Source: Acidimicrobiales bacterium | GTDB lineage: Bacteria; Actinomycetota; Acidimicrobiia; Acidimicrobiales; MedAcidi-G1 | DNA length: 64,000 bases | Assembly (NCBI GenBank): GCA_029242745.1 | Contig: JAQWTI010000004.1 | Location: 1-64,000 of the forward strand | Direction of reading: 5' to 3' | Part shown: one piece after another, positions 57,777-64,000 of the stretch | How the letters are laid out: each line of letters starts with the position of its first letter | How positions within the stretch are numbered: position 1 is the first letter of the stretch | Notes under the pieces: model-generated | Seen by the model: only the letters and a program-made list of their open reading frames with translations | Told to the model about the DNA's origin: nothing | Databases searched by the model: none | Translations under genes and position numbers: made by a program

Positions 57777-60373
57777 CTGACACGACCACCGGCTCCGGTG
57801 AACCAGTTGGGCTTTCAGAAGAGTTCGATGACACTGCCAGTCCGGTAGCTGCAGCGATCCGGCAGAGGCCTCTGACCTGGTGGGTCAACCTACTTATCGT
57901 CCTTGGGGGCATGTGGTTTGTGCTTTGGGTGGTGAATCCCGACGGAGTGCTCTTTACCCGATCAACGCCTACCGGTGGTGACCTTGGTGCTCACGTGTGG
58001 GGACCAGCATTTCTCCGTGATGAACTACTGCCCCGGTTTCGCCTGAGTGGCTGGACACCCGACTGGTATGCCGGATTCCCTGCCTACCACTTCTACATGG
58101 TTGTACCGATGTTGCTGGTGGTGGCGGTTAATGTTGGGCTGAAAACACCAGTACTTGCTGCGGTTCTACCTGTCCTCATTGCAGTCGGAGTAGCAGTAGT
58201 CCGGCGGCGCCGATCTGGATGGATGCTGCGGCTGGTCGCTCTGGCTGCTTTAGTCGTCCTTGTGGTTCCGGTGCATTACGGCATGGCTATCAAGTGGGTC
58301 ACTGTTGCGGGTCTCGTGGTGATGCCATTGGCCGGATGGGCCACTGGGCGCCTAGCGGGTTTGCCGTTTCCGGGTCCGGCGCTGATGTCGGTAGCCACTC
58401 TTCCCTTTCTGTTTGATCGGTCGTTCAACATCATGGGTGGCAACCTGATGTCAACCATGGCTGGCGAGTTCGCTTACGCCCTTGCCGTTGCCGCCTGCCT
58501 TGTATACATAGGCCTGTTAGTTCGCGGCTTAGAGACCGGATTTGGACGGGCCCCAGCGGCAGTCCTACTGGCTCTCACCGGTCTTTGCCATCTACTGGTT
58601 GCTTTCTTTGCCCTAGTGGCTTCAGCTGTAGCCCTAGTGCTGAGGCCGAGCCGGCAGGCGCTGGCCTGGCTGATGACCACTGGCCTAGTGGCTGGCCTCT
58701 GTGCAGCGTTTTGGGTTCTACCGTTCTGGTGGCAGCGGGACCACCTAAACGACATGGCCTGGCACAAACTCACACGATTCCGCTCGTATCTCTGGGACCG
58801 CGGCGACCTCGCTGCTGATTTCCTTACAAATGATCCGCCACTCCAGCCAGCCATCGTGCTTGCGATCCTCGGCCTCGCACTTTCGGTTTTCTTTCGTCGG
58901 CGCCTTGGTTTTGTACTGGCTGGTTCAGCCATCATCCTTGGGCTGGCCTTTGTGCATCTGCCTGAGGGTCGTCTCTACAACGGACGCATCCTGCCCGCCT
59001 ACTACCTCTGCATCTATCTACTGGCAGCTATTGCTCTGTCGGAGGGGCTGCGACTCGCTGGCCGCTTAGTTGATGGTTTGCGCCGGTCGTCTACTGGTCG
59101 GCAAGGCCGACTGGTCGCTGGGGGAGGGGCGTTAGTCGTGTTCTTATTCGTAGTGGTCATGTTGGCCATCCCACTAAGGATCTTGCCTGGAGGTTCAACT
59201 AAAGGAAACGCCTATCACTGGATGGGTGTCGAGTCGACTGAATTGAACCTTGGTCGTTCTTGGGTGCGGTGGAACTTTGAGGGCTACGAGGCCAGAGATG
59301 GTGGCCCTTCGGGAGGTGGTTGGGAGGAGCAGCGTGCATTGACCTCAACTATGGAAGATCTGGCCGCCAGCACAGGCTGCGGCCGGCTGATGTGGGAGTA
59401 CAACAGCGATCTAGTGCGGTACGGCACTCCTATGGCCTTGATGCTGTTGCCCCACTGGACGGACGGTTGCATTGGGTCGATGGAAGGCCTCTACTTTGAG
59501 GCATCGACAACCACGCCGTATCATTTCCTGGTCCAATCAGAACTCTCCGTGGCACCCTCGCGTGCCCAGCGAGGCCTTCCATACCGGGGATTTGACTTGG
59601 ATGCCGGCGTCGACCACCTCCAACAACTTGGTATCCGGTGGTACTCGGCCTTCTCGGAGCGTGCTGTAGACGAAGCGCGTCAGCATCTGGGCCTAATCGA
59701 AAAGGCAACTAGCGGGCCTTGGACCATCTTTGAGGTATTGGGTGCCGAACCCGTCGTGGCCCTCGAAGTGGAACCTTCCGTGTTCACCGATGTTGACCAC
59801 GGCAGCTGGCTGGAACCGTCAATTGAGATTTTTCAGACTGGGTCAACTGGAGCGGTGCGAACCATTGGTGGTCCAGCATCTTGGCAGCGGGTACCAGCCG
59901 GAGCGGAAGTGGAGCGTCGGCCGCTGCCCACCGTTGAGGTCAGTGACGTAGTGAGTGGTGTTGACTCGGTGTCCTTTCGAGTCGACCGTCTGGGTGTCCC
60001 GGTGTTGGTGCGGACTTCATTCTTCCCGAACTGGAAGGTAGACGGCGCTGACGGGCCATGGCGCGCAACACCAAATTTGATGGTCGTAGTGCCGAATTCT
60101 GAAGAGGTTCGCCTTTCCTACGGGCGAACACCGGTCGACGTCATATCCATGGTCCTGACTTTCGTTGGCTTGCTGGCACTGGTTGCACTCGCCCGGCGTT
60201 CGGTAGGACCTGGAGGTCCTGGTGTGGCCCTATTTGATTTAGCGGCTGCCGGCCCAGATGGTGAACGACGGCTCAACCGTTGGGTAGGCCGTCGGGTGGC
60301 TAACTCGAGTAGGGACACCGAGTTGGGGGTCTTTGTGGTCTCAGACGACCAAATAATGGGTGACCAGTCGTGA
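57773..60373 (+). CDS. large polytopic membrane protein, GT-C/PTPS-related-like
   Basis: An 866-residue protein with about 11-13 hydrophobic segments in the first 480 residues and a long polar C-terminal part that ends in one more helix (about residues 793-813, VISMVLTFVGLLALVAL) and a short tail. After the first helix it has GGDLGAHVWGPAFL and TPDWYAGFPAYHFY, a loop with a conserved acidic residue as in GT-C glycosyltransferases and the PTPS-related membrane family (recalled). The C-terminal half has TTTPYHFLVQSEL and WYSAFSERAVDE, seen in YfhO-like proteins. It would use a polyprenyl-phosphate sugar, which the adjacent GT2 fusion could make. The ATG at 57773 overlaps the previous stop. Function is inferred. 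Confidence 0.77.
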   Translation: MTDTTTGSGEPVGLSEEFDDTASPVAAAIRQRPLTWWVNLLIVLGGMWFVLWVVNPDGVLFTRSTPTGGDLGAHVWGPAFLRDELLPRFRLSGWTPDWYAGFPAYHFYMVVPMLLVVAVNVGLKTPVLAAVLPVLIAVGVAVVRRRRSGWMLRLVALAALVVLVVPVHYGMAIKWVTVAGLVVMPLAGWATGRLAGLPFPGPALMSVATLPFLFDRSFNIMGGNLMSTMAGEFAYALAVAACLVYIGLLVRGLETGFGRAPAAVLLALTGLCHLLVAFFALVASAVALVLRPSRQALAWLMTTGLVAGLCAAFWVLPFWWQRDHLNDMAWHKLTRFRSYLWDRGDLAADFLTNDPPLQPAIVLAILGLALSVFFRRRLGFVLAGSAIILGLAFVHLPEGRLYNGRILPAYYLCIYLLAAIALSEGLRLAGRLVDGLRRSSTGRQGRLVAGGGALVVFLFVVVMLAIPLRILPGGSTKGNAYHWMGVESTELNLGRSWVRWNFEGYEARDGGPSGGGWEEQRALTSTMEDLAASTGCGRLMWEYNSDLVRYGTPMALMLLPHWTDGCIGSMEGLYFEASTTTPYHFLVQSELSVAPSRAQRGLPYRGFDLDAGVDHLQQLGIRWYSAFSERAVDEARQHLGLIEKATSGPWTIFEVLGAEPVVALEVEPSVFTDVDHGSWLEPSIEIFQTGSTGAVRTIGGPASWQRVPAGAEVERRPLPTVEVSDVVSGVDSVSFRVDRLGVPVLVRTSFFPNWKVDGADGPWRATPNLMVVVPNSEEVRLSYGRTPVDVISMVLTFVGLLALVALARRSVGPGGPGVALFDLAAAGPDGERRLNRWVGRRVANSSRDTELGVFVVSDDQIMGDQS

Positions 60374-62970
60374 GAGGTCGTCTCCGCCAGTTCGCTGCCG
60401 TGGGTGCGGTTGCAACGGTAATTGACGTTGGAGTGGCTGTCGCCCTGCTGGGGGCCGGCTGGGCAGTTTGGGCAGCCGACGTTGTCGCTCTTGGGCTGGC
60501 CGCAGTAGTCGCCCGAGTGCTCCATCGGTTGGTAACACTGCGCGACGACCCGTACACCCGGTGGATCCGCCTCCGGCGGGTTTTTGTGACAGTGGTGGTT
60601 TTGGCTGGATTAGTTGATCTAGGCGTGCTTGCCGTTGCCCGGGCAGTTCTTGGTGGTGTGAATGCCGGTGATGCTGGAGGTTGGGAAAGCGATCTCTTAG
60701 TCAAGGTTGTCGCTGTGCTGGTGGCTGGCCTAGTGCGGGCCGTGGCGTACCGCTCGTTCCTCTTCCGAGTTATACGCCGAGAACAGGACCATCCGTCAGA
60801 TCGTGGTACGCCACCCGGCGATTTCCGGGTGAGCGTTGTCATTCCTGCGTATCAGGAGTCTGACCGGATCGCCACATCAATAGTCCGGGTGCGGACCGAA
60901 CTAGGTGCCGCCTTAGCTGAAATGACCGACACGGCTGAAACTGGATCCAACGATGGGGTCGAGATAGTGGTGGTCGATGACGGCTCGGCGGACGACACCG
61001 CAGCAGTGGCCGGAGCTGCTGGCGCCGACCGGGTAGTCCGGCTGGATAGGAATAGAGGTAAGGGATCAGCGGTAAGAGCTGGAGTGGCCGTGGCAACGGG
61101 TCGTACGGTGGTGTTCACCGACGCCGACTTGGCTTACGGGCCGGCACAGGCCGCAAAGCTCGTGGTCCAGATAGAGCAGGGATATGACGTAGTGGTCGGT
61201 AGCCGGCGTCATACCGAGACCAAGACGCTGGTTCGAGCGGGTCGTCTGCGGGAGGTTGGTGGCCGCCTAATTAACTTGGTTACCCACGCTTTTCTGCTTG
61301 GGCAGTACCGAGATACTCAGTGTGGACTGAAGGCATTCCGAGCCGATATAGCGCGACCAATGTTTGCTGCCTCAGTGCTGGAAAGGTTCGCTTTCGACGT
61401 TGAGATCTTTCATTTGGTTGAGCGGTGGCGACTAAGTCTGATTGAGGTGCCAGTCGAGGTGGAGAACTCTGAGCGATCCACGGTTCGAGTCGTTCGTGAC
61501 GGCGTTCGGCTTATGGTCGACCTGGTTCGCGTCCGGCAACGAGCGCGCCGAGGGGACTACCCAGCACTACCGGTTTTCCCAGTCTGCGACAGCGCAATTT
61601 CTGGTGACCTTGTGGGACAGATTTTCAAGGCGTATGACATTCGTGGGCGAGTGCCTGACGAATGGAACAATGAAGTTGCAGAGTCGATAGGACGAAGTTT
61701 TGGCCATCTGGTGAGACGTCGGGAGCCCAACGTCGGTCGTGTGGTGGTGGGCCGGGACATGCGTCCGAGCGGTGTGCCGCTTGGAGAAGCTTTGATTCGG
61801 GGGGTTACCTCGGTTGGTCTCGACGTAGTCGACGTGGGCCTGGCGTCTACTGATCTGGTCTCGTTTGCCTCGGGCTACCTTCAGGCGCCAGCGATGATGG
61901 TGACAGCGAGCCACAATCCTCCGGAATACAACGGTATTAAGTGCTGCTTATCGGGTGCTAGTCCGCTGGGTTACGAAAATGGTCTAAACGAGGTGAAGGC
62001 GGCGGTTCTTGCCAGCGCGCCGGTTCTTGCAGCAGATAATCGACTTGGGAACGTCATATCGAGAGACCTTCTGGGGCTTTTTTCGGCGCACGTGAGGTCG
62101 TTCGTTGATACTGATCAGCTCCGGCCATTGCGGTTAGTGGTGGACACGGCCAATGGCATGGGCGGACTAGTGGTTCCCGCAGTTTTCAAGGAGTTGCCGT
62201 TCGTCGTTGACTACCTCTACCCCGAACTCGACGGAACTTTTCCGAACCATCCGGCTGACCCGATCCAGCCGGAGAACCTCCGGGACTTGCAGGCCCGGGT
62301 CCAGGCTGTCGGGGCTGACCTAGGTTTGGCCTTCGACGGGGATGCTGATCGAGTATTTCTGGTTGATGAGCAATCTTGCCTAGTGTCTGGCTCGACGACG
62401 ACTGCACTGGTAGCGCGCGAAATCTTGCGAAATGAACCTGGTGCAATTATCTTGCACAATCTGATTTGCTCGAAGGCCGTTCCCGAGGTTGTGGCCGAGG
62501 AGGGTGGGCGTGCCATCCGTACTCGGGTGGGTCATTCTCTCATTAAGCAGGCTATGGCCGTCGAAAAAGCTGCTTTTGCTGGTGAGCATTCTGGGCACTA
62601 CTACTTCCGAGACAACTTTCGGGCAGACAGCGGACTGATTGCTGCACTAATCATTCTCAAGGCTTTGTCAGTTCACAACGGACCCATGAGCGAATTAACT
62701 GCCCCGTTGGAGCGTTATGCGGCATCCGGCGAACGAAACACCAAGGTTCAAGATCCCAAAGTCGTTATAGAACGGGTTGCCGCCCATTACTGCGGCCAGG
62801 CACCCGAGGCCGTTCAGGATCAACTCGACGGGTTGACTGTGGATTTTGGGGACTGGTGGTTCAACCTCCGACCGTCAAATACTGAGCCGCTGTTGCGACT
62901 CAATGTTGAGGCCATGGACTATGAGGCATGCGCAACACGAGTTGAGGAAGTGCAGTCGTTGTTCCTGTAA
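60370..62970 (+). CDS. GtrA-like / GT2 / phosphomannomutase triple fusion
   Basis: An uninterrupted 866-residue frame with three modules. Residues 1-140 are four hydrophobic helices resembling GtrA-type proteins (RQFAAVGAVATVIDVGVAV). About 153-390 is a DPM1/ALG5-like GT2 domain (VSVVIPAYQESDRI, VVVDDGSADDT, VFTDADLAYGP, QCGLKAFRAD). About 420-866 is an alpha-D-phosphohexomutase (KAYDIRG, TASHNPPEYNG with the phosphoserine, DGDADR metal loop, GEHSGHYYF, RPSNTEPLLRL). It would join mannose-6-P to mannose-1-P conversion with polyprenyl-phosphate-sugar synthesis in one membrane protein. Separate translation of the mutase from an internal GTG near its start cannot be excluded. It begins with GTG overlapping the previous stop. 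Confidence 0.9.
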   Translation: MRGRLRQFAAVGAVATVIDVGVAVALLGAGWAVWAADVVALGLAAVVARVLHRLVTLRDDPYTRWIRLRRVFVTVVVLAGLVDLGVLAVARAVLGGVNAGDAGGWESDLLVKVVAVLVAGLVRAVAYRSFLFRVIRREQDHPSDRGTPPGDFRVSVVIPAYQESDRIATSIVRVRTELGAALAEMTDTAETGSNDGVEIVVVDDGSADDTAAVAGAAGADRVVRLDRNRGKGSAVRAGVAVATGRTVVFTDADLAYGPAQAAKLVVQIEQGYDVVVGSRRHTETKTLVRAGRLREVGGRLINLVTHAFLLGQYRDTQCGLKAFRADIARPMFAASVLERFAFDVEIFHLVERWRLSLIEVPVEVENSERSTVRVVRDGVRLMVDLVRVRQRARRGDYPALPVFPVCDSAISGDLVGQIFKAYDIRGRVPDEWNNEVAESIGRSFGHLVRRREPNVGRVVVGRDMRPSGVPLGEALIRGVTSVGLDVVDVGLASTDLVSFASGYLQAPAMMVTASHNPPEYNGIKCCLSGASPLGYENGLNEVKAAVLASAPVLAADNRLGNVISRDLLGLFSAHVRSFVDTDQLRPLRLVVDTANGMGGLVVPAVFKELPFVVDYLYPELDGTFPNHPADPIQPENLRDLQARVQAVGADLGLAFDGDADRVFLVDEQSCLVSGSTTTALVAREILRNEPGAIILHNLICSKAVPEVVAEEGGRAIRTRVGHSLIKQAMAVEKAAFAGEHSGHYYFRDNFRADSGLIAALIILKALSVHNGPMSELTAPLERYAASGERNTKVQDPKVVIERVAAHYCGQAPEAVQDQLDGLTVDFGDWWFNLRPSNTEPLLRLNVEAMDYEACATRVEEVQSLFL

Positions 62971-62992
62971 GGGGGCTGACGCTGCTGCCCCC
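62971..62992 (+). terminator. GC hairpin directly after the fusion gene stop
   Basis: GGGGGC (62971-62976) and GCCCCC (62987-62992) form a perfect 6-bp GC stem with a 10-nt loop, starting at the base after the TAA. No T-tract follows, so it is not a standard intrinsic terminator; it may slow polymerase or protect the 3' end. Confidence 0.35.
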
Positions 62993-63006
62993 TGCACCGC
63001 GACCAA

Positions 63007-63012
63007 TAGCCT
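63007..63012 (+). promoter_or_regulatory. leaderless-type -10 box before the Trm112-like gene
   Basis: TAGCCT is followed by 6 nt and ATG 63019, with a hairpin just upstream. It suggests a separate transcript for the Trm112-like and manA genes. Confidence 0.42.
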
Positions 63013-63018
63013 GAGGCC

Positions 63019-63255
63019 ATGACTCTCGATCCGAAACTCTTGGAGATCCTCGCTTGTCCCGAGGACAAAGGGCCGCTTCTCTGGTTTGCTGGCGCGGAGG
63101 TGCTCTACAACCCGCGCTTAAGGCGTCTCTACGAGGTACGAGACGGCATCCCGGTGATGCTGATCGACGAGGCCAAACACGTTGATGACGACGAACACCT
63201 CCGACTTACCCTTATGGCAGACGCCGAGGGCATCCGGCCCACATTCGGGGACTGA
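63019..63255 (+). CDS. Trm112-like small protein
   Basis: A 78-residue protein of the Trm112/UPF0434 group. It starts LDPKLLEILACPEDKGPL and ends with the YEVRDGIPVMLIDEA motif. Only one cysteine is seen, so the usual zinc-binding pair is incomplete. Bacterial members are small partners whose role is poorly known; in actinobacteria they often sit between phosphomannomutase and mannose-6-phosphate isomerase genes, exactly the order here. The manA start follows after 38 nt. Confidence 0.85.
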   Translation: MTLDPKLLEILACPEDKGPLLWFAGAEVLYNPRLRRLYEVRDGIPVMLIDEAKHVDDDEHLRLTLMADAEGIRPTFGD

Positions 63256-63293
63256 CCCGATCCAAGTCGACTTAGGGGCCCAGGACGAAGACG

Positions 63294-64000
63294 ATGGACC
63301 TGCTTGAAGGTGTGATCCGTTCCTATGACTGGGGATCAACCACGGCGCTAGCTGAATTGCGGGGTATTGAGCCCTCTGGGAAGCCAGAAGCTGAGCTCTG
63401 GTTTGGTGCCCATAAGGCAAATCCTTCGGTATTTCGTACTAGTCGAAGTAGCGCAACGCTTGACGAGATGCCTTTTCTGGTAAAGGTGCTTGCTGTTGAT
63501 CGACCGCTCTCGCTCCAAGCCCATCCGGATGCTTCTGCTGCCACTTTGCGGTATCAACGTGAGGAGAAGGCTGGTCTAGTTGTCGATGATCCTCGCCGTT
63601 GCCATCCCGACGGGCGTGCCAAGCCTGAGATGGTTTGTGCTATCGGTCGCTTTGAGACCTTGTGTGGCTTTCGACCCTTTGATGAGGCACTGTTGGTTGC
63701 CAAATCACTTGGGCTTCCTCAATTGATTGTTGATGCACTCCACGCTGCTGATTGGCCAGCAGTGGTGGCCGCAGTTCTTGCTAGTTCGCCGAGCGACTTG
63801 GCTGCTTTCGAGTTGGCAGTTGCGGAGGTTCCGGATTTCAGTGCTGACCGGTCGACAGCCGATCTGGTGTGCTTCTTGGCTGAGATGTATCCGAGGGACC
63901 CGTCACTGTTGCTGGTTCCTCTATTGCGCCATGTGAGTTTGGAAGATGGCGATGCACTATTTGTGGCGCCCGGCGTTTTACATATTCACCTTTCTGGCCT
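63294..64000 (+). CDS. manA: mannose-6-phosphate isomerase, class I (cut by window end)
   Basis: The first 235 codons of a type I phosphomannose isomerase, open to the window edge. The start reads MDLLEGVIRSYDWGS, followed by PEAELWFGAHKANPS. Zinc-site residues are in LSLQAHPDAS and HPDGRAKPEMV, and LFVAPGVLHIHLSG comes near the edge. It interconverts fructose-6-P and mannose-6-P, feeding the phosphomannomutase module encoded just upstream. About 150-170 residues should lie beyond the window. ATG 63294 is the first in-frame start giving the family N-terminus. Confidence 0.9.
   Translation, partial: MDLLEGVIRSYDWGSTTALAELRGIEPSGKPEAELWFGAHKANPSVFRTSRSSATLDEMPFLVKVLAVDRPLSLQAHPDASAATLRYQREEKAGLVVDDPRRCHPDGRAKPEMVCAIGRFETLCGFRPFDEALLVAKSLGLPQLIVDALHAADWPAVVAAVLASSPSDLAAFELAVAEVPDFSADRSTADLVCFLAEMYPRDPSLLLVPLLRHVSLEDGDALFVAPGVLHIHLSG

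Noticed and set aside
1-64000. CRISPR arrays, tRNA/rRNA genes, transposases or phage genes
   Set aside because: None seen by reading; no repeated spacer units, no transposase motifs, and coding frames fill nearly the whole window.

Overview
This window reads as actinobacterial chromosome, most likely a planktonic member of the class Acidimicrobiia (inference, moderate confidence). The signs are coenzyme F420 genes (cofD, cofE), a LytR-CpsA-Psr (LCP) protein, a DUF5719-type protein, a fused biotin carboxylase/BCCP subunit next to birA, frequent GTG starts, and a recurring -10-like hexamer (TANNNT, often TAGNCT) placed 6-8 nt before the start codon of operon heads, as in leaderless actinobacterial transcripts. 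Genes are packed tightly, mostly with 1-4 nt start/stop overlaps. No stretch over about 150 bp lacks a gene. I saw no tRNA, rRNA, CRISPR array, insertion sequence or phage gene.

Region 1 (1-9023, + strand): a surface-sugar operon with a methyltransferase, a TPP-dependent E1 alpha/beta pair without E2 or E3, a zinc-type dehydrogenase, a heptose-type nucleotidyltransferase/kinase fusion with reversed domain order, an unrecognised protein, an RmlC-like epimerase, a GmhB-like phosphatase and a glycosyltransferase. It looks like synthesis and transfer of a modified heptose-like sugar.

Region 2 (9014-15831, - strand): a nonulosonic (sialic-like) acid operon. It holds three Gfo/Idh/MocA oxidoreductases, a PtmA-like SDR, a CMP-sugar synthetase, and a CBS-NeuB-SAF-TIM-barrel fusion.

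Region 3 (15939-31504, + strand): a long operon of a LIC12162-type transferase, a PglK/MsbA-like ABC exporter, an epimerase, Wbp-like 2,3-diamino-sugar enzymes (aminotransferase, acetyltransferase, oxidoreductase), a second aminotransferase, two tandem paralogous glycosyltransferases, another acetyltransferase, a HisH/HisF/WbpG-type amidine-forming trio whose HisF has lost a catalytic Asp, and a NodU-type carbamoyltransferase. A GT2 glycosyltransferase (31523-33103) is convergent with it.

Region 4 (33155-38079): housekeeping genes for an LpdA-like flavoprotein lacking one redox cysteine, biotin carboxylase/BCCP, BirA and a class IV aminotransferase.

Region 5 (38157-64000): cell-envelope core. 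It has an LCP protein, three GT4 glycosyltransferases, a His-rich membrane protein, a ManC-like nucleotidyltransferase, GalE, CofE/CofD, Gmd and an Rmd-like reductase, a giant GT2/membrane protein with a DUF5719 partner, a thioredoxin-like protein, FtsH, a CPBP protease, a large membrane protein, a GtrA-GT2-phosphomannomutase fusion, a Trm112-like protein and ManA (cut by the window end). ManA, the fused phosphomannomutase, the ManC-like enzyme, Gmd and Rmd together give a near-complete route from fructose-6-phosphate to GDP-mannose and GDP-6-deoxy-mannose. Regions 1-3 supply more exotic sugars for a surface glycan that is probably exported by the ABC protein, since no Wzx/Wzy is present.
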